Shown here: positions 56,975 to 64,000 of the stretch, piece after piece
Layout: each line of letters begins with the position of its first letter
Numbering within the stretch: the stretch's first letter is position 1
DNA from: Clavibacter sp. VKM Ac-2872
GTDB taxonomy: Bacteria > Actinomycetota > Actinomycetes > Actinomycetales > Microbacteriaceae
NCBI RefSeq assembly: GCF_015351105.1
Contig: NZ_JADKRR010000001.1
Span: forward strand, 1,655,069-1,719,068
DNA length: 64,000 bases
Direction of reading: 5' to 3'
Notes under the pieces: generated by a model
Databases searched by the model: none
What the model saw: only the letters and a program-made list of their open reading frames with translations
What the model was told of the DNA's origin: nothing
Translations under genes and position numbers: made by a program

Positions 56975-57886
56975 GTGCCCTTCGACGCCAGCCCCGTTCT
57001 CCAGGCCGCCTCGTTGACCCCCTACCAGGCGCTCGGGATCCCGATCGCGCTCGTCGGCGCCGTGTTCCTGTCCCTGGGCGCGCAGCTGCAGTCGCAGGGC
57101 GTCGCGAAGATGGAGGCGCGCGGGAAGAAGAGCACGGCCGGGCTCAGCCTCCGCCAGCTCGGCGCGCTGCTCGGCCGCCCGTCGTGGGTCGCCGGCACCG
57201 TGATGCTCGGCCTCGCCATCGTGTTCCAGCTCGCGAGCCTGCGCCTCGCGCCGCTCATCGTCGTGCAGCCGCTCGGCGCGGTCGCGCTCGTGGTCACGGC
57301 CATCCTCAACTCGCGCGCCACGGGCAAGCGGCTCGACCGCAAGGCCAAGCGGGCGGTCGGGCTCTGCATCGGCGGCGTCGGCCTGTTCGTGGTCTTCGCG
57401 GCCGTCTTCGCGAAGGAGACGCCCATCCGCACCCCCGAGCTCATCACCATCCTGGTGATCCTCAGCCTCGTGCTCGCCCTGCTCGGCGGCCTCTTCCTCT
57501 ACTTCCGCCGCCACGTGCGCGCCATCTTCTACATCATCAGCGCCGGCGTGCTCTACGGCTTCGTCGCCACGCTCGCCAAGGTCGTCATCAACCGCCTCAC
57601 GACGGGCGACTTCGACGTGCTCACCGCCGTGTGCATCGTCGCCCTCGTCGCGGCGACCCTGCTCGGCGCCTACTTCGTGCAGACCGCGTACTCGTCGGGG
57701 CCGCCCGACCTCGTGATCGCGGGACTCACGGTGGTCGACCCGCTCGTGGCCGTCTGCATCGGCGTGACCGTCCTCGGCGAGGCCGCCGACGCGCCGTTCT
57801 ACGCGGGGGTGGCCTTCCTGGTCGCGGGCGCCGTCGCGGTCGCCGGGGTGTTCCAGCTCGCGAAGCACCACCCGCACGCGTCCTGA
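56975..57886 (+). CDS. DMT-superfamily membrane protein (EamA/NIPA-like)
   Basis: 303 residues, about nine or ten hydrophobic helices in two related halves. The first is IPIALVGAVFLSLGAQLQSQG; the pattern LASLRLAPLIVVQPLGAVALV is typical of the first EamA half, and GPPDLVIAGLTVVDPLVAVCIGV of the second. Related proteins export metabolites or, in the NIPA group, move Mg2+; the actual substrate is unknown. A cytoplasmic loop (ARGKKSTAGLSLRQ) is basic. It diverges from def. Confidence 0.8.
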   Translation: MPFDASPVLQAASLTPYQALGIPIALVGAVFLSLGAQLQSQGVAKMEARGKKSTAGLSLRQLGALLGRPSWVAGTVMLGLAIVFQLASLRLAPLIVVQPLGAVALVVTAILNSRATGKRLDRKAKRAVGLCIGGVGLFVVFAAVFAKETPIRTPELITILVILSLVLALLGGLFLYFRRHVRAIFYIISAGVLYGFVATLAKVVINRLTTGDFDVLTAVCIVALVAATLLGAYFVQTAYSSGPPDLVIAGLTVVDPLVAVCIGVTVLGEAADAPFYAGVAFLVAGAVAVAGVFQLAKHHPHAS

Positions 57887-57916
57887 CGCATCCGCCCGCG
57901 CGGCCGTCGAGCCGGT

Positions 57917-57959
57917 GACGGCGCCTGGGCCGCGGGTGCCGCGGCACCGGTGCGCCGTC
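57917..57959 (+). terminator. Possible terminator after the DMT gene
   Basis: GACGGCGC pairs with GCGCCGTC, enclosing a second hairpin GGTGCC-GC-GGCACC. Confidence 0.45.
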
Positions 57960-57982
57960 GGGCCGCGGCCGGGACCGTGCGA

Positions 57983-57988
57983 TACGTT
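57983..57988 (+). promoter_or_regulatory. Possible -10 hexamer (TACGTT) of the GT4 gene
   Basis: TACGTT about 78 bases before the TTG start; no clear -35. Confidence 0.3.
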
Positions 57989-58065
57989 GCTCTGCGACAC
58001 CCGGCCCGCGCCACCCGGATCCACGTGACGCGCGCCGGACGCCGACACCACTGGAGAGACACTTC

Positions 58066-59325
58066 TTGCCGAACACCTCAGGGCAGACCCCGCGCGAGCC
58101 GATCGCCACCGGTCGCCCCCTGCGCATCCTCATCGGCGCGGACACCTTCCCGCCGGACGTGAACGGGGCCGCGCGCTTCGCCGAGCGCCTCGCCGGGGGC
58201 CTCGTCCGCCGTGGCCACGAGGTGCACATCGTCGCGCCGGCGGCCAGCCGCAAGCACGGCACGTGGACCGAGGTCCACGACGGCCAGGAGATGACGGCGC
58301 ACCGCCTCCGCAGCTACCGCTGGTACCCGCACGACTGGCTGCGGTTCGCCCAGCCGTGGTCGATCAACCAGGACTCGGCCCGCATCCTCGACGCCGTGCA
58401 GCCCGACGTGGTGCACTTCCAGTCCCACATCCTCACGGGCCGCGGCCTCAGCATCGAGGCGGAGAAGCGCGGCATCCGCATCATCGGCACCAACCACTTC
58501 ATGCCGGAGAACATGCTCCAGCACACGCTCCTGCCGGCCGCCTGGCAGGACAAGGCCATCTCGATGGCGTGGAAGGCCGCGCGCCGCACCTTCGGGCGCG
58601 CCGAGGCGGTCACGACGCCCACGCGGCGGGCCGCGCAGTTCCTCGAGAAGTACACGGGCCTCACGGGCGTGATCCCCATCTCGTGCGGCATCGACGCCGG
58701 CAACTACACGCCGGACTTCTCCCCGCGCACGCGCAACCGCATCGTGTTCGTCGGCCGGGTGACGGGGGAGAAGCAGATCGACGTGCTGCTCCGCGCCTTC
58801 GCGATCCTGCCCCTGGCGCTCGACGCCGAGCTCGAGATCGTCGGCGGGGGAGACCAGAAGGGCGCGCTCGAGAAGCTGGCCGCCGAGCTCGGCATCGCCG
58901 ACCGCACCACCTTCACCGGCTACGTGTCCGACGAGGAGCTGCGCCGCGCCTACACGCGCGCCACCGTGCTCGCCATGCCGAGCATCGCCGAGCTGCAGTC
59001 CATCGTCACGATGGAGGCGATGGCCTCCGCGCTGCCCGTCGTGGCCGCCGACGCCATGGCCCTCCCGCACCTCGTCCACGACGGCGAGAACGGCTACCTC
59101 TTCCGCCCCGGCGACGTGGACGACCTCGCGGCGAAGCTGCGCCAGGTGCTGGAGCTCCCCGAGGGGGAGCTCCAGCGCATGAAGCGCGAGAGCCTCGCGG
59201 TGGTCGCCACGCACGACATCGAGCGCACGATCTCGACGTTCGAGAGCCTGTATCGTGGCGAGTCCGTGGCCGCGCCGGTCACGGACGAGGCACGCGGACG
59301 CACGGACGGCCACAGCGGCGTCTAG
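58066..59325 (+). CDS. GT4-family glycosyltransferase
   Basis: 419 residues, GT-B fold. The first Rossmann half begins LRILIGADTFPPDVNGAARFAERLAG; the second, IVFVGRVTGEKQIDVLLRAF, leads to the nucleotide-sugar site with PSIAELQSIVTMEAMASALPVVA (E-x7-E). It transfers a sugar from a nucleotide donor to a lipid or glycan; similarity in layout to actinobacterial mannosyl- and glucosyltransferases is only general. No membrane helix. The start is TTG after GGAGAGA at good distance. It opens the surface-glycan part of the window. Confidence 0.87.
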   Translation: MPNTSGQTPREPIATGRPLRILIGADTFPPDVNGAARFAERLAGGLVRRGHEVHIVAPAASRKHGTWTEVHDGQEMTAHRLRSYRWYPHDWLRFAQPWSINQDSARILDAVQPDVVHFQSHILTGRGLSIEAEKRGIRIIGTNHFMPENMLQHTLLPAAWQDKAISMAWKAARRTFGRAEAVTTPTRRAAQFLEKYTGLTGVIPISCGIDAGNYTPDFSPRTRNRIVFVGRVTGEKQIDVLLRAFAILPLALDAELEIVGGGDQKGALEKLAAELGIADRTTFTGYVSDEELRRAYTRATVLAMPSIAELQSIVTMEAMASALPVVAADAMALPHLVHDGENGYLFRPGDVDDLAAKLRQVLELPEGELQRMKRESLAVVATHDIERTISTFESLYRGESVAAPVTDEARGRTDGHSGV

Positions 59326-59337
59326 GCCCACCGTCTC

Positions 59338-59411
59338 GGGGCGGTAGCTCAGCTGGTCAGAGCAGCGGACTCATAATCCGTCGGTCATGGGTTCAAGTCC
59401 CATCCGCCCTA
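59338..59411 (+). tRNA. tRNA with CAU anticodon (elongator Met or Ile2)
   Basis: A 74-base cloverleaf: acceptor GGGGCGG with CCGCCCT (first pair a G-U wobble), D arm TAGCTCAGCTGGTCAGAGC, anticodon stem CGGAC... with loop CTCATAA, T arm ATGGG-TTCAAGT-CCCAT, discriminator A; CCA not encoded. It is not an initiator tRNA. The arms AGCAG-GGACTCATAATCC and GGTTCAAGTCC resemble Ile2 tRNAs, whose C34 is changed to lysidine, but sequence alone does not decide between Met and Ile2. Confidence 0.85.
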
Positions 59412-59669
59412 CTCCCGCGCCGGGGATCCCGCGCGTCGTCCCGCAGCCACCTGGAGCGCCCCGGCCGCCGCGTCACCCCTCGGACTGGGGTGCGCCCGCG
59501 CACTATCACGGTGCCGAGCCGAGCGCCACGGTGATGTCCCCTCGATTACCATGGGTATCGAAATCACCCCGGTCGCGGGGCTCCCGAGGGCCGCCGACGA
59601 CCGCCACCGGCCACCCGCCGACGAGGCGCCAGCGCACCCGTCGGGCCCGCCGCCACCCGCGAGGACACG

Positions 59670-61868
59670 ATGACGAGCACGCGACCCAGCAGCACGAGCC
59701 GATCCACCACGGTCGCGCCGGAGGGCGCGAGCACGAGGTCGTTCCGCGGGGATATCCAGGGCCTCCGCGCCCTCGCCGTGATCGCCGTCATCCTCGACCA
59801 CCTGCTCGCCTGGCCGTCCGGCGGCTTCCTCGGCGTCGACGTGTTCTTCGTGATCTCGGGCTTCATCATCACGTCGCTCCTGCTGCGCCAGCACGACAAG
59901 CGCGGCCGGATCTCGTTCGCCGAGTTCTACCGCAAGCGCGTCAAGCGCATCCTCCCGGCCTCGACCGCCGTGCTCCTCGTCACCGTGCTCGCGAGCTGGA
60001 TGGTGTTCCTCTCCGGCCGCGCGTCGGCGATCGCGGGGGACAGCGTCGCCGCGTTCTTCTTCGTCGCCAACTGGCGCTTCGCCGCGACCGACACCGACTA
60101 CTGGGCCGCCGACAGCGCCGTCTCACCCGTCCAGCACTACTGGTCGCTCGGCGTCGAGGAGCAGTTCTACGTCGTCTGGCCGATCCTCCTCACGCTCGGC
60201 CTCGCGCTGTCGCTCCGCCTCCGCGGGCCCGGCCGGTACCGCGGGATCCTCACCGCGATCCTCCTCGTCGTCACGGCCGGCTCGTTCGCGTGGGCCATGG
60301 CCGACACCGCGGGCAACGCGGCGGTCGCGTACTTCTCCACGTTCTCCCGCGCGTGGGAGCTCGGCATCGGCGCCCTGCTGGCCGTCGCCACGCCGCTGCT
60401 GCGGCGGATCCCGGACGCCGCACGTCCCGTCATGGCGTACGCCGGCCTCGCGGTGATCGCGTACGGGCTCTTCGCGCTGAGCAGCGCATCGCCCATCCCG
60501 GCGCCGGGATCCGCGATCCCCGTCGTCGGCGCCGCGCTCGTCATCGCCGGGGGGACGGGCGGCGCGCAGCGCTTCCTGTGGCCGCTGACGAACCCCGTCT
60601 CGCGCTACCTCGGCGACATCTCCTACTCGCTGTATCTCTGGCACTTCCCGGTGATCGTGATCCTCGCGGCCGTCTCCGACACCGCGGAGCTCGGCTACCC
60701 GGTCATCGTGCTCGTGCTGACCCTCGGCCTCTCGGTGCTCTCGTACCACGGCCTCGAGGACCCCATCCGCCGCTCGCACTGGCTCGAGCCGGGCGCCGCC
60801 GCGCGCCGGAAGAAGCGGCGCGCGCGACGCCGTCCCGGCTTCGGCGCGTCCACGGGCACGAAGGTCGCCGCCCTCGGCACCGCCGCGCTCCTCACGGTCA
60901 CGTTCATCAGCCTCGCGGTCGTGCGGCAGCAGGAGATCCAGGAGGCCTCGCGCCTCGCGCCGGGTCAGGTGGCGTCCGGCGAGGAGGATCCCACCGACCC
61001 CGCCGTGCTCGCGGCCGGCGACCTCGGCGCGCTGCAGGTCCAGATCCGCGACGCCCTCGGGGCCACCAGCTGGCCGGCGCTCGACCCCGCGATCGACGGC
61101 CTGGAGAAGTCCGCCGTCCCCGTGGAGGACGGCCAGGGCTGCGGCCGGACCGACGTGGCGAACCCGCGCTCCTGCTCCTTCGGCGACAGCCGGAAGCCGA
61201 CGATCATGGTCCTCGGGGACTCCACCGGCATCACCCTGCTGCCCACCGTGCGGGCCATGTTCGAGGCGACGCACCACATCCGCGGCCTCACCTACGCCGG
61301 CTGCGCCGTCATGGACGTGAAGTGGGACTTCCCGGACGCATCCACGAAGAGCGGGTGCCTGGACTTCCGGACGCAGGCGATCGCCGCGATCCAGGAGGAG
61401 AAGCCGGAGATCCTGTTCGTCAGCAACAGCTACGGGCAGATCCTCAAGCTCGCATCGAAGGCCACGGGCGACGACGCGGTGGCCGAGTGGTCCACGGGCG
61501 TCCAGAGCACGGTGGGCCAGGTCCGCGACAGCGTCGGCAAGGTCGTCCTGGTGTCCTCGCCTCCCACCGGCCAGCCGCTCGAGACCTGCGCCACGAAGGT
61601 CTCCACGCCCGCCGACTGTCAGGCCTCCATCCCCGGCGCCTGGAAGGTGGGGGACCGCGCGCAGGAGGACGCGGCCGCCGCGATGGGCATCGCCTACGTC
61701 GACACCTCGTCGCTGTTCTGCTGGGAGGAGCGCTGCCCGTCCTTCGTCGGCAGCACGCCCACGAAGCGCGACAGCGTCCACACCACGCCGCAGTACGCGG
61801 CCGTCATCACGCCGGCGTTCCGCCAGATGCTCGACGAGGCGCTGGCGGGCGTCGCGGCCGGATCCTGA
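59670..61868 (+). CDS. OafA-type acyltransferase with C-terminal SGNH domain
   Basis: 732 residues. The N-terminal Acyltransferase_3 membrane domain has about ten helices and the motifs FRGDIQGLRALAVIAVILDH (catalytic-region Arg and His), GVDVFFVISGFIITSLL and YWSLGVEEQFYVVWPI. A basic stretch (RRKKRRARRRPG) and one more helix lead to an external SGNH hydrolase-like domain with MVLGDSTGITLLP (Ser block) and DSVHTTPQYAA (Asp-x2-His). Such proteins O-acetylate extracellular polysaccharide. The 258-base gap before it contains no gene; the ATG follows GAGGACACG. Confidence 0.9.
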   Translation: MTSTRPSSTSRSTTVAPEGASTRSFRGDIQGLRALAVIAVILDHLLAWPSGGFLGVDVFFVISGFIITSLLLRQHDKRGRISFAEFYRKRVKRILPASTAVLLVTVLASWMVFLSGRASAIAGDSVAAFFFVANWRFAATDTDYWAADSAVSPVQHYWSLGVEEQFYVVWPILLTLGLALSLRLRGPGRYRGILTAILLVVTAGSFAWAMADTAGNAAVAYFSTFSRAWELGIGALLAVATPLLRRIPDAARPVMAYAGLAVIAYGLFALSSASPIPAPGSAIPVVGAALVIAGGTGGAQRFLWPLTNPVSRYLGDISYSLYLWHFPVIVILAAVSDTAELGYPVIVLVLTLGLSVLSYHGLEDPIRRSHWLEPGAAARRKKRRARRRPGFGASTGTKVAALGTAALLTVTFISLAVVRQQEIQEASRLAPGQVASGEEDPTDPAVLAAGDLGALQVQIRDALGATSWPALDPAIDGLEKSAVPVEDGQGCGRTDVANPRSCSFGDSRKPTIMVLGDSTGITLLPTVRAMFEATHHIRGLTYAGCAVMDVKWDFPDASTKSGCLDFRTQAIAAIQEEKPEILFVSNSYGQILKLASKATGDDAVAEWSTGVQSTVGQVRDSVGKVVLVSSPPTGQPLETCATKVSTPADCQASIPGAWKVGDRAQEDAAAAMGIAYVDTSSLFCWEERCPSFVGSTPTKRDSVHTTPQYAAVITPAFRQMLDEALAGVAAGS

Positions 61869-61876
61869 ATTCGCCC

Positions 61877-61899
61877 GCTACTGCTCGGCGTGCAGTAGC
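61877..61899. terminator. Hairpin between convergent acyltransferase and GT14 genes
   Basis: GCTACTGC pairs with GCAGTAGC (8 bp, 7-base loop) and covers the end of the minus-strand gene. Confidence 0.5.
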
Positions 61900-62807
61900 T
61901 CGCGATCGATCCGATCGAGGAGAGCCGCGCTCCGGCCGGCTTCGAGCTTGCGGAGGAACCACGCTGACGATGACGCCACCTCGGGCCAGTCGGACTCTGT
62001 GTAGACCTTCGTGAGCGACGGGTCGATGTGGTGCAAGTTGGCGTAGCGCCAGTTGCCCGGTCCCGCATAGGGCTCTGACCCATCCAGGTCCGCACCGCCG
62101 GTCTCGCGTCCGCGGGGGGAGTTGAGGGCGAGCGACTGGTAGAACTTCTCCTCCGCGACGAAGATCCTCCGGAAGTACCGCTCCAGCTCGGGCGTCACCG
62201 AGGACTCGAGGTGCGCTGCGAAGTCCGCCGTCATGGCGAAGTGGGTCACGCCGTGCGCGACGCGGAAGCCCGCGGGAGGCCGTAGAGGGCCGGCAGCCCG
62301 GGAACCAGCCTCGAGCACGCGGATCGCGAGGTTGCGGGCACGTCTCAGCTTCGCGTCCGTCGTCCGGGTGCTGAGGAGGGACAGGTCGCGGTGATAGCGG
62401 CGATCCACCTGCGAGGTGTACTTCACTTCGGATCCCGCGACGTCGAAGTACCGCAAGAACTGCTTCCCTGCGGAGCCCGCGAGCATCTCCTCCAGCTCCG
62501 CCACGGGCCGGATCGGATAGTCCTGACCGGAGAGCAGGACGAGGTACTCATCCGGCCGCGCCTGAGATATCCCGGCCTGCACGAGACGTCGAATGGCCTC
62601 GACCTGCGAGTATCCACCCCAGTTGACACGAACACGATCCGAGATGAATTCGACGCGGGCGTTGTCCTCGGCCGCGACGGCGGCGGCGAAGGGCGCCTGA
62701 TCCACCTTCTCGTCGACATGCACGACAACCGGATGTGGAGCGAGCCTCCGAATCGTGCGGGCGAGGAGTTCGGGCTCCCGGAAGGTGTAGATGAGGAATA
62801 CGGACAT
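61878..62807 (-). CDS. GT14-type glycosyltransferase (core-2/I-branching, beta-1,6-GlcNAc-transferase-like)
   Basis: 309 residues. The fold starts SVFLIYTFREPELLARTIRRL, with VVVHVDEKVDQAPF and VRVNWGGYSQVEAIRRLV, then LLSGQDYPIRPVAELEEML and, near the end, FVAEEKFYQSLALNS; these are family hallmarks. It lacks a signal or membrane segment, so it acts inside the cell on polysaccharide units. Its G+C content is visibly lower than that of its neighbours (ordinary codons such as ATA, TTC and ACT-type wobble appear), which suggests acquisition by transfer. It sits between the acyltransferase and the GDP-fucose genes. Confidence 0.82.
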   Translation of the reverse strand: MSVFLIYTFREPELLARTIRRLAPHPVVVHVDEKVDQAPFAAAVAAEDNARVEFISDRVRVNWGGYSQVEAIRRLVQAGISQARPDEYLVLLSGQDYPIRPVAELEEMLAGSAGKQFLRYFDVAGSEVKYTSQVDRRYHRDLSLLSTRTTDAKLRRARNLAIRVLEAGSRAAGPLRPPAGFRVAHGVTHFAMTADFAAHLESSVTPELERYFRRIFVAEEKFYQSLALNSPRGRETGGADLDGSEPYAGPGNWRYANLHHIDPSLTKVYTESDWPEVASSSAWFLRKLEAGRSAALLDRIDRELLHAEQ

Positions 62808-62886
62808 GGCAACACCTGTCTCTAGGACGGTCTCTCGTCTGCTCGTTAGGTGATGCGACGACGTAGGTTCGTCGCATCGACACCTG

Positions 62887-63900
62887 CTACTCCCGCAGCG
62901 TCGTGATGTGCTCCCGGTACCACTCGACCGTCGACCGCAGGCCCTCGTCGAGCCCGATGGACGAGGTCCACCCGGCGTCGGCGAGCTTGGACACGTCGAG
63001 CAGCTTCTGCGGCGTGCCGTCCGGCTTCGATGTGTCCCACTCCGTGCGGCCCTCGTAGCCGACGACGCGCGCGATGGTCTCCGCGATCTCGCGGATCGTG
63101 ACGTCGCTGCCCGTGCCCACGTTGACCTGCTCGGGCCCGTCGTAGTGCTCCAGCAGGTGGAGGCACGCGGCGGCCATGTCGTCGACGTGCAGGAACTCGC
63201 GGCGCGGCGTGCCGGTGCCCCAGTTCGTCACCGACTCCGCCCCGGACGCGCGCGCCTCGTCGTAGCGGCGGATGAGCGCGGGCAGCACGTGGGACCCCTG
63301 CGGCGAGAAGTTGTCGCCCGGCCCGTAGAGGTTCGTCGGCATCGCCGAGATCCACGGCAGCCCGTACTGGCGGCGCACGGCCTGGATCTGCATGATGCCC
63401 GCGATCTTCGCGATCGCGTAGGCGTCGTTGGTGGGCTCGAGGTGCCCAGTGAGGAGGCTGTCCTCCGTGATCGGCTGCGGCGCGAGCTTCGGGTAGATGC
63501 ACGAGGAGCCGAGGAACAGCAGGCGGTCGACGCCGTGCGCGAGCGCGGCGTCGAGCACGTTGACCTGGATCCGGAGGTTGTCGCTCAGGAAGTCGACCGG
63601 GTAGGTGCTGTTCGCGAGGATCCCGCCGACCTTCGCGGCCGCGAGCACCACGTGCACGGGCTTCTCCTCGGCGAAGAACGCGAAGACCGCGTCGCGGTCC
63701 TTGAGGTCGAGCTCGGCGGAGGTGCGGCCGATCACGTCGGTGAAGCCCTCGGCCTCGAGCCGCCGGACGATCGCCGAGCCGACGAGGCCGCGGTGGCCGG
63801 CCACGTAGACGCGGGCCGAGCGGTCGAGCGGAGCGGGCGTGTACGCGACGGCATCCCGCTCGTCCGCGGCGGACGCGGCGGACGCGGGGGCCGCGCTCAC
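62887..63900 (-). CDS. fcl: GDP-L-fucose synthase
   Basis: 337 residues. NADPH-dependent epimerase/reductase that turns GDP-4-keto-6-deoxymannose into GDP-L-fucose. The Rossmann motif is VYVAGHRGLVGSAIVRRL, followed by VVLAAAKVGGI, LGSSCIYPK (catalytic Ser) and the YAIAK pair (Tyr-x3-Lys), with MPTNLYGPGDNF and GTGTPRREFLHVDD. An Ala-rich extension of about 30 residues precedes the fold. The GTG start overlaps the gmd stop (GTGA), so the two steps of the pathway are coupled. Confidence 0.93.
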   Translation of the reverse strand: MSAAPASAASAADERDAVAYTPAPLDRSARVYVAGHRGLVGSAIVRRLEAEGFTDVIGRTSAELDLKDRDAVFAFFAEEKPVHVVLAAAKVGGILANSTYPVDFLSDNLRIQVNVLDAALAHGVDRLLFLGSSCIYPKLAPQPITEDSLLTGHLEPTNDAYAIAKIAGIMQIQAVRRQYGLPWISAMPTNLYGPGDNFSPQGSHVLPALIRRYDEARASGAESVTNWGTGTPRREFLHVDDMAAACLHLLEHYDGPEQVNVGTGSDVTIREIAETIARVVGYEGRTEWDTSKPDGTPQKLLDVSKLADAGWTSSIGLDEGLRSTVEWYREHITTLRE

Positions 63901-64000
63901 GCGTCGACCGCGGTCGCGTCGGCCGTGCCCCAGCTCGCGAGCTTCACGGAGTCGATCCACGGGCGTCCCTCGGCCTCGAGCGCGGCGATGTCCGCGTCGA
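63897..64000 (-). CDS. gmd: GDP-mannose 4,6-dehydratase, C-terminal end only
   Basis: Only the last 33 codons are in the window, DADIAALEAEGRPWIDSVKL and on to the TGA at 63897-63899. The context (directly before fcl with a GTGA overlap) and the end segment EAEGRPWIDSV identify it as gmd, which makes GDP-4-keto-6-deoxymannose from GDP-mannose. The rest lies beyond the window edge. Confidence 0.7.
   Translation of the reverse strand, partial: DADIAALEAEGRPWIDSVKLASWGTADATAVDA

Overview
The window is chromosomal DNA of a very GC-rich actinobacterium (by eye around 70% G+C, third codon positions almost all G or C, many GTG and some TTG starts). Gene content and order (hemW, hrcA, dnaJ, rsmE, HIT, phoH, ybeY, CNNM, era, then leuA, recO, uppS, glyS, dusB, dgt, dnaG) fit a member of the Microbacteriaceae, most likely Clavibacter or a close relative; the genus is an inference. 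No insertion sequence, prophage or CRISPR array was seen.

Layout. 1-12.9 kb: end of pabB, leuS, the DNA-uptake pair comEA-comEC, holA, convergent rpsT, a Nudix hydrolase, a coupled amidohydrolase/epimerase pair, and lepA. 12.9-15.9 kb: an accessory island of three tandem minus-strand paralogues coding secreted proteins of about 258 residues, built from a repeated W-x3-G-x-P motif, each with its own terminator or upstream region. 16.2-19.7 kb: single small genes around hemW. 19.8-27.1 kb: heat-shock regulator hrcA behind a CIRCE-like operator, dnaJ, and a tightly packed run of RNA/ribosome maintenance genes ending in era. 27.2-33.5 kb: inserted between era and leuA, a two-component system and a coupled membrane esterase plus MprF-like lipid aminoacyltransferase, together a possible envelope-stress module. 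33.56-35.4 kb: leuA behind a 14-codon leader peptide with three Leu codons and mutually exclusive hairpins, a translational attenuator. 35.5-46.8 kb: TRIC-type channel, recO-uppS, an oxidoreductase, glyS, a YbaK-type deacylase, a DsbA-like protein coupled to a small unknown protein, dusB-dgt and dnaG. 47.0-53.6 kb: a complete oligopeptide/dipeptide ABC importer (lipoprotein, two permeases, fused double ATPase) followed by a third ATPase and a dehydrogenase. 54.7-58 kb: a lactonase, an unknown protein, tRNA-Asn, def and a DMT-type membrane protein. 58-64 kb: surface-polysaccharide genes (GT4 glycosyltransferase, OafA-type acyltransferase, GT14-type glycosyltransferase, fcl and the end of gmd) around a CAU-anticodon tRNA.

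A recurring regulatory feature is a TANNNT -10 hexamer ending 6 or 7 bases before the start codon. This is the signature of leaderless transcription. It precedes at least 13 genes on both strands, including the leucine leader peptide. Many other genes are joined by ATGA or GTGA stop/start overlaps.
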